The notes beneath the pieces are model-generated. The model did not search any database, was not told the DNA's origin, and worked only from the letters and a program-made list of their open reading frames with translations. From NCBI GenBank assembly GCA_964474655.1, contig CAYYTU010000019.1, positions 1-49,790 of the forward strand: a DNA stretch of 49,790 bases, read 5' to 3'. Every line of letters begins with the position of its first letter. The first letter of the stretch is position 1. The DNA comes from CAYYTU01 sp964474655. GTDB lineage: Bacteria > Chloroflexota > Anaerolineae > B4-G1. A program made the translations under genes and the position numbers. Below are positions 26,410 through 33,894 of this stretch, one piece after another.

Positions 26410-28587
26410 GTGAAGAACGAGAATAATATAGAGTTGACGAACAAGATTCCCCCGCGAATCAAACGTCTGGAAGAAATAGCCTACAACTTTTGGTGGAGCT
26501 GGCATCGCGAAGCGCGTGATCTGTTCAAGATTCTAGATTACACGCTCTGGCGCACCACCAGCCACAACCCCGTACAAATGTTGCTGGAAGTCTCCACTGA
26601 ACGCCTGGAGGAATTGACGCACGACCCGCTTTTCCTGCGTCAATACGACGCTGTCACGATGTCGCTGGACAATGACCTGGAAAACGGACACCTCTGGTTC
26701 CCCAACGAGTATCCAGAGCTGACGAGCCATCCAGTGGCCTACTTCTCGGCCGAGTTCGGACTTCATCGCTCGCTGCCCATCTACTCCGGCGGCCTGGGCG
26801 TGCTGGCCGGGGATCACTGTAAAGAGGCCAGCGATATCGGGTTGCCTTTTGTGGCCGTGGGCTTCCTCTACGAGATGGGTTACTTCTGTCAGCACATCAC
26901 CCCCGATGGCTGGCAAGAAGCAGTCTACCCCCACTTCAACCCCGACGAGGTCGCTATTCGCCAGACTATGCGTGACAACAACGAGCCCCTCTTTGTACCG
27001 GTCAAACTGAATAACCAAACGGTCTATCTGAAGATCTGGCACGTCGAAGTGGGACGCACAAATCTCTACTTGATGGACGCCGATAACGAACGAAATGAAC
27101 CCTGGGAGCGCGAGCTCACGCGTCGCTTGTACGGCGGCGATCAGGAGATGCGCATCAAGCAAGAGATTGTGCTCGGCATCGGCGGCCTGCACGTCCTGCG
27201 CGCGCTGGACATCGAACCGCTGGTTTTCCACCTCAACGAAGGTCACTCTGCCTTCCTCGTGCTAGAGCGTCTGCGCGAGATGGTCGAAAGCGGGCACTCC
27301 TTTGAGGAAGCACGTCAGAAGATCAAAGATTCGTCGCTATTCACCACCCACACCCCAGTGCCGGCCGGACACGATGTTTTCCATTACCACCTGATCGACA
27401 AGTATTTCCATAGCTTCTGGCCGCAGCTGGGTCTGAGCCGGGAAGAATTCCTGGCCCTTGGAAGCCACGAAGATGGACGGGCTGGCTTCAATATGACTGC
27501 CTTGGCGCTGCGGATGAGCGGCCAATCCAATGGCGTCAGCAAGCTGCACGGCGAGGTCTCACGCCGGATGTGGCAATCCCTGTGGCCTGAGAAAGAAGAG
27601 GACGAAGTCCCCATCACCCACGTGACCAACGGCATCCACGTTCCATCCTGGATCGGCGGTGCGATGTACCGGCTCTATCGCCGTCACCTGGGGCCGAACT
27701 GGATCGAGCGGCACGACGACCCGACGCTCTGGGAACGCATCATCGAGGTGCCCGACAAAGAGATTTGGGACGCACACGTTCACTTAAAGGGGAAGCTCAT
27801 CAGCTTTATGCGCGAGCGATCACGCCGTCAGCGCATCAGAGGCCAGATGATGCCGGAGCAAGTCCTCTGCTCCGGGACGTTCCTCGACCCCGACGCGCTC
27901 ATCATCGGCTTCGCCCGCCGCTTCGCCACGTACAAACGGGCTACGCTCCTCTTCCGCGATCTGGAGCGCCTGAAGAAGCTGCTACACGATCGCTACCGCC
28001 CTGTCCAGTTCATCTTCGCCGGCAAAGCCCACCCGGCCGATGATGCCGGCAAGCAGCTCCTGCAAGAGGTTTACAATATCGCCAAGGCCCCCACGACGGG
28101 CGGGCGCATCGCTTTTATCGAGGACTATGATATGCAGGTCGCCCGCTACCTGGTTCAAGGCGTCGACGTCTGGCTGAACACGCCGCGCCGCCCGCACGAG
28201 GCTAGCGGCACCAGCGGCCAAAAAGCAGCCCTCAACGGCATCCCCAACCTGAGCGTTCTCGACGGTTGGTGGGCCGAAGGCTACAATGGGGCCAATGGAT
28301 GGGCCATCGACCCGAAACAGCAGTCCCCCGACGGGCAATACGACGATCCCGAAGCACAAGATAAGGCCGACGCCGAAGCGCTATACACCATCCTTGAGAA
28401 CGAGGTGATGCCACTCTTCTACGAACGTGACGCCGATGATACGCCACGCGCCTGGGTGAGATTGATGAAAGAAGCCATCCGCACCGCAGCGCCGATCTTC
28501 TGCACCCGCCGGATGGTCAAGGAGTACACAGAGAAGTTCTATGTACCCGCCGCGCGTCGGGTGACAGAACCGGAAGGCACGTCGTAA
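26410..28587 (+). CDS. glgP: Alpha-glucan (glycogen) phosphorylase
   Basis: The 725-residue GT35 enzyme removes glucose from alpha-1,4-glucans as glucose-1-phosphate. It is the shorter bacterial/archaeal form. Recognisable blocks are VAYFSAEFGLHRSLPIYSGGLGVLAGDH, FTTHTPVPAGHD, and the pyridoxal-phosphate region EASGTSGQKAALNG with K605. In animal-type enzymes the residue before Lys is Met, here Gln as in this subfamily. It starts at GTG 26410 with GGGAGGAG about 9 bases upstream. It converges on treT, and the two share the terminator at 28611-28649. Its product links glycogen to the sugar-phosphate pool used by the neighbouring locus. Confidence 0.95.
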   Translation: MKNENNIELTNKIPPRIKRLEEIAYNFWWSWHREARDLFKILDYTLWRTTSHNPVQMLLEVSTERLEELTHDPLFLRQYDAVTMSLDNDLENGHLWFPNEYPELTSHPVAYFSAEFGLHRSLPIYSGGLGVLAGDHCKEASDIGLPFVAVGFLYEMGYFCQHITPDGWQEAVYPHFNPDEVAIRQTMRDNNEPLFVPVKLNNQTVYLKIWHVEVGRTNLYLMDADNERNEPWERELTRRLYGGDQEMRIKQEIVLGIGGLHVLRALDIEPLVFHLNEGHSAFLVLERLREMVESGHSFEEARQKIKDSSLFTTHTPVPAGHDVFHYHLIDKYFHSFWPQLGLSREEFLALGSHEDGRAGFNMTALALRMSGQSNGVSKLHGEVSRRMWQSLWPEKEEDEVPITHVTNGIHVPSWIGGAMYRLYRRHLGPNWIERHDDPTLWERIIEVPDKEIWDAHVHLKGKLISFMRERSRRQRIRGQMMPEQVLCSGTFLDPDALIIGFARRFATYKRATLLFRDLERLKKLLHDRYRPVQFIFAGKAHPADDAGKQLLQEVYNIAKAPTTGGRIAFIEDYDMQVARYLVQGVDVWLNTPRRPHEASGTSGQKAALNGIPNLSVLDGWWAEGYNGANGWAIDPKQQSPDGQYDDPEAQDKADAEALYTILENEVMPLFYERDADDTPRAWVRLMKEAIRTAAPIFCTRRMVKEYTEKFYVPAARRVTEPEGTS

Positions 28588-28610
28588 CGAGAACAAGCAC
28601 CAGCAACCAG

Positions 28611-28649
28611 AAGCCCCGGCCTCCTGAAAACGAGAGACCGGGGCTTTTT
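28611..28649 (+). terminator. Intrinsic terminator after glgP
   Basis: AAGCCCCGG pairs with CCGGGGCTT across an 18-base loop and is followed by TTTTTG. It could also act on treT, transcribed from the other side, though the opposite T-run is short. Confidence 0.85.
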
Positions 28650-28686
28650 GCTCTCACGCGCTCTTCGGCTAACTGCCGTCACCGCT

Positions 28687-29925
28687 TCAGGAACGCATAG
28701 CGTGGAACAGGTTCAGGTAATCAATCAGGTGGCGGGTGGTGAGGAAATTCTCTCGCACGTGCTCCCGGGCCGCCTTCCCCATCTGGGCCGCTTCGCCCGG
28801 ATGTCGGAGCAGGTAGAGGGTCTTATCCGCACACGCCTCAACCGAATCGACCAGGAAGCCCGTCTCGCCCTCGATGATCTGAAGTGGAATACCGCCCACG
28901 TTGCCGCCGACCACTGGCTTCCCCTTCCAGAGCGCCTCGGTCACCACCAGCCCAAACCCCTCGCGGGTCGATTTCTGGATCACGACGTCACTGGCGGTCT
29001 GGAAAGCGCCGACCTCATAGCCACCCACGCCGTGAAAGTTGTGCAAAATGTGAATGTCGAAGTCCTCGCCCGCGTGCCGGATGGTCTTATCGAGATAGTA
29101 CCAGCCCTCGGGATCATCGGAGGCCATTGAGCCGACCAGCCCCAGCTGGACCTCGGGCATCGTCTCCTTGACGATGTTATAAGCATCGATCACGCCCAGC
29201 GGGTCCTTCCAGGGATCGAAGCGGCTGACCTGCGTGATGATCGGGCGGTCCACATCGAGCCCAAAATCGGCCACCACGCGCCACGCCTCGTCGAGCGGGA
29301 TCGGCTGATTCTTAGGCGAAAGAGGGTCAATCTTGGGAGTGATGATCGCCAGATGATCGAAATCGACGCCGCTGCCCACGTACTGCTCCATCGTGAAGAT
29401 CGCCGCCTCGTGCTCGTTCAAATAGGGGACGAAGAAATCCCAGTAGGCCGGGTTGGCGTGAGAGGTGTCAATGTGACAGCGCCAAGCCCAATGCTCGTCA
29501 CCGGCGCGGTCATAGTAATAGCGCAGGCCGGCCGGCTGAGGGTCGTGCACGATGACGAAATCGTAGTCACCTTCGAACTTCTCCGCGTTCATACGATTGT
29601 AACGCCGCCAGATCGCCTTCATCTCCTCGGTAAACGCGATATCCATCCCTTGCAGGCCGTTATGACAGGCCTTGGTGACGTTGAAAAACTCGTCGGCGCC
29701 CTCGATGACCTGCCACTCGGCGTCAAGCCCGATGTCGCGCATCAGCGGGGTCAGCGTGTGCAACATCTCCGCCACGCCGCCGCCGAAGGCCGTGGCGTTG
29801 ATGTGGGCCACGCGAGCGCCCTGTAACGGCTCCGCCAGCTCCTCTATCTCGGCGATGACCTCTTCTCCGACGATGGGCCGATAATCCGCCAGACGTTTCT
29901 CTTCTAGACCGACTTTCTCTAACAT
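28687..29925 (-). CDS. treT: Trehalose synthase, TreT-type glycosyltransferase (GT4)
   Basis: The 412-residue protein matches TreT/trehalose phosphorylase-type GT4 enzymes in length. It has the donor-side motifs VAHINATAFGGGVAEML, VSRFDPWKDPLGVIDAY and the E-x7-E motif in REGFGLVVTEALWKG. TreT makes trehalose from a nucleoside diphosphate glucose and free glucose, reversibly. It lies 20 bases after the GH13 gene on the same strand, so it belongs to the carbohydrate run. Glucose for it could come from GH13 or GH1 hydrolysis. A trehalose phosphorylase activity cannot be excluded from sequence alone. Confidence 0.85.
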   Translation of the reverse strand: MLEKVGLEEKRLADYRPIVGEEVIAEIEELAEPLQGARVAHINATAFGGGVAEMLHTLTPLMRDIGLDAEWQVIEGADEFFNVTKACHNGLQGMDIAFTEEMKAIWRRYNRMNAEKFEGDYDFVIVHDPQPAGLRYYYDRAGDEHWAWRCHIDTSHANPAYWDFFVPYLNEHEAAIFTMEQYVGSGVDFDHLAIITPKIDPLSPKNQPIPLDEAWRVVADFGLDVDRPIITQVSRFDPWKDPLGVIDAYNIVKETMPEVQLGLVGSMASDDPEGWYYLDKTIRHAGEDFDIHILHNFHGVGGYEVGAFQTASDVVIQKSTREGFGLVVTEALWKGKPVVGGNVGGIPLQIIEGETGFLVDSVEACADKTLYLLRHPGEAAQMGKAAREHVRENFLTTRHLIDYLNLFHAMRS

Positions 29926-29945
29926 TGTTTCCTCCGTAAATTGAC

Positions 29946-31592
29946 CTAATTGGACTCACCAGGCAGCTCAAGCTCAATGATCACGCCTTCGTCGCCACGC
30001 AAAACAAGCTCGCTTAAATCAACCAGCCCGCTGCAGTCCAGAAAGGTCGAGATAACCAGATCCCCCTCCTCCATCGACGGGAGCGAGATACGCTGCTCCT
30101 CCGACGAGAAATTCAGCGCCACCAAGACGTGCTGCTGATCGGCCTCGCGCAAGAATACGTAGCACGACTCCGGCGCATTGTACAGCGGGCGATAACTACC
30201 CTCCCGCAAGGCCGGCGAGGCATCGCGATAGGCCAACAACCCTCGGTAAAGGTTCAAGATCGACCGCGGCTGCTCCAGCTCACAGGTCACGTTGACCATC
30301 TCGTAATCCTCCGCCAGCGGTAGCCACAAATCATCGGTCTCTGGAGAAGAGAACCCGGCGTTGGGCCCCCCGCTCCACTGCATCGGCGTGCGGCAAGGAT
30401 CGCGTCCCATCTCCAACCCCTCCTCCACGCTCCAGGGGTCCTGACGACGATCCGGCGGGATGGGCACATCGGTCATCCCGATCTCGTCGCCGTAGTAGAG
30501 CGTGGGCGTGCCGCGCAGCGTCAGCAGCAACATCGCTGCCACGCGGGCCTCCTCGCGCCCGTAGCGAGACGCCAAGCGCGGTTCGTCGTGATTGCCCAGC
30601 ACGTAGTTGGGCCACGCGCCCTCCGGCAAGATATCCTCAAGCGTGGCGACTACCTCACGTATCGCCCGCGCATCCCAATCGACGTTCAAGAGATGGAAGT
30701 TGAAGGGCATATGGAGCTCGTCCAGTTCCTCGCCGTAGTAACTGGCCCACTCCTCCCAATCGAAGATATGAATCTCACCAATGGAGACCCGCGGGCGTTC
30801 ATCGCTGTAGGTGTCGAGCAGCGCCCGGAACTCGCGGTAGACGTCGTGCACATCCGGATGTGCCTGGTCATACATATGAAACTGCGAGTCGTAGTCGCCC
30901 AGCGGACGATGGATGGACCGAGCCCGATCGAGCGCCAGCGGGTTGTCGCGCAGCTGGGGATCCTTCATAATGTAGTGCGCCACGTCGACGCGGAAGCCAT
31001 CCACGCCGCGCTCCAGCCAGAAGCGCACCACGTCTAACATAGCCTCCTTGACCTCTGGGTTGCGCCAGTTGAGATCGGGCTGCTCCTTCAGAAACGAGTG
31101 GAGGTAATACTGCTCCGTCCGCTCGTCCCACACCCAGGCGGAGCCGCCAAAGACGCTGAGCCAGTTGTTGGGCGGCCCTCCGTCGGGGCCCGGATCGGCC
31201 CAGATGTACCAATCGCGCTTGGGGTTATCGCGGCTGCGGCGCGATTCCTGGAACCACGGGTGCTGGTCCGAGGTATGATTGGGCACCAGGTCGATGATGA
31301 TGCGCAGATCACGCCGATGAGCTTGAGTCAGCAGCGCATCGAAGGTCGCCAGATCGCCGAAGAGAGGATCGACGTCGGTGTAGTCGGCCACGTCGTAACC
31401 GAAGTCGGCCATCGGCGAGGGGTAGAACGGCGAGAGCCAGATGGCATCCACGCCCAGCGTTTCGCTCAGATAGTCCAGCTTCTGGAGCACGCCGCGCAGA
31501 TCGCCGACACCGTTGCCCGTGGTGTCCTTGAAGCTGCGTGGGTAGATTTGGTAGATAACGCCCGTCTGCCACCAGAGATAAGAAGATGTCAT
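29946..31592 (-). CDS. GH13 alpha-glucosidase-type enzyme
   Basis: The 548-residue alpha-amylase-family enzyme has a complete catalytic triad: nucleophile D203 in GFRVDVAHY, acid/base E273 in GEIHIF, and D336 in LGNHDEPR. The DLVPNHTSDQHPWFQESR block and the overall length place it with alpha-glucosidases and oligo-1,6-glucosidases acting on short alpha-glucosides (trehalose or isomaltose hydrolysis are possible). No signal peptide is present, so it is cytoplasmic. The ATG at 31592 is taken. AGGTGG is very close upstream. A small transposon-like element (31615-31778) has separated it from the GH1 gene. Confidence 0.9.
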   Translation of the reverse strand: MTSSYLWWQTGVIYQIYPRSFKDTTGNGVGDLRGVLQKLDYLSETLGVDAIWLSPFYPSPMADFGYDVADYTDVDPLFGDLATFDALLTQAHRRDLRIIIDLVPNHTSDQHPWFQESRRSRDNPKRDWYIWADPGPDGGPPNNWLSVFGGSAWVWDERTEQYYLHSFLKEQPDLNWRNPEVKEAMLDVVRFWLERGVDGFRVDVAHYIMKDPQLRDNPLALDRARSIHRPLGDYDSQFHMYDQAHPDVHDVYREFRALLDTYSDERPRVSIGEIHIFDWEEWASYYGEELDELHMPFNFHLLNVDWDARAIREVVATLEDILPEGAWPNYVLGNHDEPRLASRYGREEARVAAMLLLTLRGTPTLYYGDEIGMTDVPIPPDRRQDPWSVEEGLEMGRDPCRTPMQWSGGPNAGFSSPETDDLWLPLAEDYEMVNVTCELEQPRSILNLYRGLLAYRDASPALREGSYRPLYNAPESCYVFLREADQQHVLVALNFSSEEQRISLPSMEEGDLVISTFLDCSGLVDLSELVLRGDEGVIIELELPGESN

Positions 31593-31614
31593 AGCCACCT
31601 CGAAAAGATTCAAA

Positions 31615-31778
31615 AGGCGTATGCAAAACTTGGGGGATTACGAGCGTCAAGACTTCGGAAGTCTACAATGACGATGTGCTCTAGCTTCAAACCCGCTCTT
31701 TTCAGCACAATTTGGCAAGCAAAGTAGTATTCAGAGACTTCCGAAGTCTGTCCTCCCCCAACTTGTAGATGCGCCCAG
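31615..31778. mobile_element. 164-bp MITE-like element, copy A
   Basis: Imperfect terminal inverted repeats (31616-31637 and 31754-31775, 17 of 22 matches) share the core CTTGGGGGA or TTGGGGGA. The 9-bp sequence AGATTCAAA is repeated on each side (31606-31614 and 31779-31787). The interior holds two copies of the palindrome-like GACTTCSGAAGTC and no gene. The right-hand duplication contains the GH1 stop codon. Confidence 0.8.
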
Positions 31779-31782
31779 AGAT

Positions 31783-33132
31783 TCAAACCGTGATCGCGTT
31801 TTGTGCGACTACCTCGCTATACCAGAGCGCGCTTTGTTTGGGCATGCGCTCCAGCGTCTCGTAATCCACGCGCACGATGCCGAAGCGCGGCCCGTAGCCC
31901 ATCGACCACTCGAAATTATCCAGAAAACTCCAGACGAAGTAGCCGCGCACGTCAGCGCCGGCCTTGATGGCGTCGTGGATGGCACGGAGATGACCGCGCA
32001 GGAAGTTGACCCGCCCCCAGTCGGCGACGAATCCCTCGCCGTCGGGCGTATCGGGGAACGCGCAGCCGTTCTCGGTGATGTAGACCGGCGGGTTACCGTA
32101 GGTCTCCTTGAGATTGAGCAGCACCGCGGTCAGACCGGCCGGATTGACGCCCCAGCCCATCTCGGTCCGGCCCCAGCCCGGTGCGGTGACCGATTCGCTC
32201 CGCGCTTTGAGCGGCGCATCGTCGATGGCGTGGGAGACCCGATGCGTCTTGTAGTAGTTGACACCCAGAAAGTCAATCGGCTGCCCGATGATAGCCAGGT
32301 CGCCCTCCTCAATCTGCGGACGCTGGGGCCCAAGCCACTCGAAGAGATGCTCCGGATATCGCCGCTTGAAGATCGGGCCCAGAAACTGGCTCACGTCCTG
32401 CGCGTAGGCGCGACGGCAAGCCGCCACGTCCTCCTTGCGCTCGCTGGCGGGGACGAAGTGCGCCAGGTCGAGCACGATGCCGATCTCGCCGTCATAGCCT
32501 CCCTGGCGGAAGACTTGCACCGCTTTGCCGTGGGAGAGCAGGAGGTGATGAGCCACCTGGTAGGCCTGAGTGTAATCGCAGATACCCGGTGCATGGACGC
32601 CGTTGCCGTAGCCCAGGAAGGCGACTACGCGCGGCTCGTTGTGCGTGACCCACTGTCTCACCCGATCCCCCAGGCGGTCGAAGACGACGCGGGCATAGTC
32701 GGCGAACCAATCGACGCTTTCACGAGCGGGCCATCCACCGGCCTCTTGCAGTGCCTGGGGATAGTCCCAATGGTAAAGCGTGACGCTCGGTGTGATATCG
32801 GCCTCCAGGAGTTGATCGACCAGCCGATCGTAAAAGTCCACCCCCTCCTGGTTGACCTTGCCGCGGCCTTCCGGCAGAACCCGTGTCCAGGCGACGGAGA
32901 AGCGGTAGGTCTGCACTCCCAACGACGCCAGCAGCGCTACATCCTGCGGCATACGATGATAGTGGTCGCAAGCAACGTCGCCGGTATCGCCGTTCAGCAC
33001 CTTGTACGGCGTGTGCGTGAAGCGATCCCAGATGCTCTCGCCCTTGCCGTCCTCATCCCAGGCGCCCTCGATCTGATAGGCCGAGGTAGCCGCGCCCCAG
33101 AGAAAGTGATCGGGGAACTCTCTTATAGCCAT
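31783..33132 (-). CDS. GH1 beta-glucosidase
   Basis: The 449-residue enzyme is full length for GH1. It has the N-terminal signature FLWGAATSAYQIEGAWDEDG, acid/base E166 in WVTHNEP, and nucleophile E354 in YITENG. It removes beta-linked glucose or related sugars from short beta-glycosides inside the cell (no signal peptide). GAGGAG precedes the ATG. In a cluster otherwise directed at alpha-glucosides it suggests the locus handles mixed glycosides. The stop codon lies within the target duplication of the adjacent MITE-like element and is preserved by it. Confidence 0.95.
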   Translation of the reverse strand: MAIREFPDHFLWGAATSAYQIEGAWDEDGKGESIWDRFTHTPYKVLNGDTGDVACDHYHRMPQDVALLASLGVQTYRFSVAWTRVLPEGRGKVNQEGVDFYDRLVDQLLEADITPSVTLYHWDYPQALQEAGGWPARESVDWFADYARVVFDRLGDRVRQWVTHNEPRVVAFLGYGNGVHAPGICDYTQAYQVAHHLLLSHGKAVQVFRQGGYDGEIGIVLDLAHFVPASERKEDVAACRRAYAQDVSQFLGPIFKRRYPEHLFEWLGPQRPQIEEGDLAIIGQPIDFLGVNYYKTHRVSHAIDDAPLKARSESVTAPGWGRTEMGWGVNPAGLTAVLLNLKETYGNPPVYITENGCAFPDTPDGEGFVADWGRVNFLRGHLRAIHDAIKAGADVRGYFVWSFLDNFEWSMGYGPRFGIVRVDYETLERMPKQSALWYSEVVAQNAITV

Positions 33133-33161
33133 AGGTGGCTCCTCGTCTGGTTATGGATTGG

Positions 33162-33839
33162 TTATGAAGATGTGGAGATATAGCGGCTTAGCTTGGCGGC
33201 CAGGTTCGGCAGCGGCAGCGACTGGAGCCACACGTCGCCGGGCCCGGTCAACTTGGCCAGGAATAGCCCCTCGCCGCCGACCAGCATATTCTTCACCCCC
33301 TTCACGCGCGTGATGTCGAAGTCGACGGTGGGCTCGAAGAGAGCGAGGTGGCCCGGATCGACCTCAATCACCTCGTTCGGGGACAGCGTGATCTTGTAAG
33401 TCTCGCCAGCGATCTCCATAAAGGCATAGCCCGGCCCGGTCACCTTCTGAAGAAAGAACCCCTCACCGCCGAACAGCCCAGCCCCCAGACGCTTGTGGAG
33501 GTGCATCGAAAGATCGACGCTCTCCTGAGCGCACATAAAGGCGTCACGCTGACACAACAGCGACTGGTTGGGCTTCAACGCTATCTCCACCACCCGTCCC
33601 GGCGCTTCGGGCGTGAAGGCCACCCGGCCTCCACCGCGCTTGGCCGTGTAGGTGGTCATAAACAGGGATTCACCCGACATCATACGGCCCAACCCCTTCA
33701 TCAGACCCCCCTTGGCCCCGGTGTCCATAGCGACGTTGGACATCCAAGCCATACCGCCGCGCTCGGTGTACATCGACTCACCGGCATCCAGGTCCACCAA
33801 CAACGTCTGCATAGAGGTACCTACGATCTTGAACTCCAT
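33162..33839 (-). CDS. TIGR00266/AIM24 family protein
   Basis: The 225-residue protein has the AIM24/TIGR00266 pattern: MEFKIVGTSMQTLLVDLDAGESMYTERGGMAWM at the start, and repeated beta-rich blocks with GGEGFFLQKVTGPG and GGEGLFLAKLTGPG, giving an internal pseudo-symmetry. The family is structurally characterised as a beta-sandwich, but its biochemical role is unclear. AAAGGAGA supports the ATG. It is encoded between the GH1 enzyme and the glucosylglycerol-hydrolase-like enzyme with gaps of 29 and 55 bases, so it is expressed with sugar genes. Confidence 0.88.
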   Translation of the reverse strand: MEFKIVGTSMQTLLVDLDAGESMYTERGGMAWMSNVAMDTGAKGGLMKGLGRMMSGESLFMTTYTAKRGGGRVAFTPEAPGRVVEIALKPNQSLLCQRDAFMCAQESVDLSMHLHKRLGAGLFGGEGFFLQKVTGPGYAFMEIAGETYKITLSPNEVIEVDPGHLALFEPTVDFDITRVKGVKNMLVGGEGLFLAKLTGPGDVWLQSLPLPNLAAKLSRYISTSS

Positions 33840-33894
33840 CTCTATCTCCTTTTAACTCTTCTACTGCCCAATTTCCTCACAGGATTGGATGATT

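Noticed and set aside
31801..33183. 460-residue plus-strand open frame opposite the GH1 gene
   Set aside because: The minus-strand GH1 enzyme has all family motifs, so the opposite frame is a shadow.
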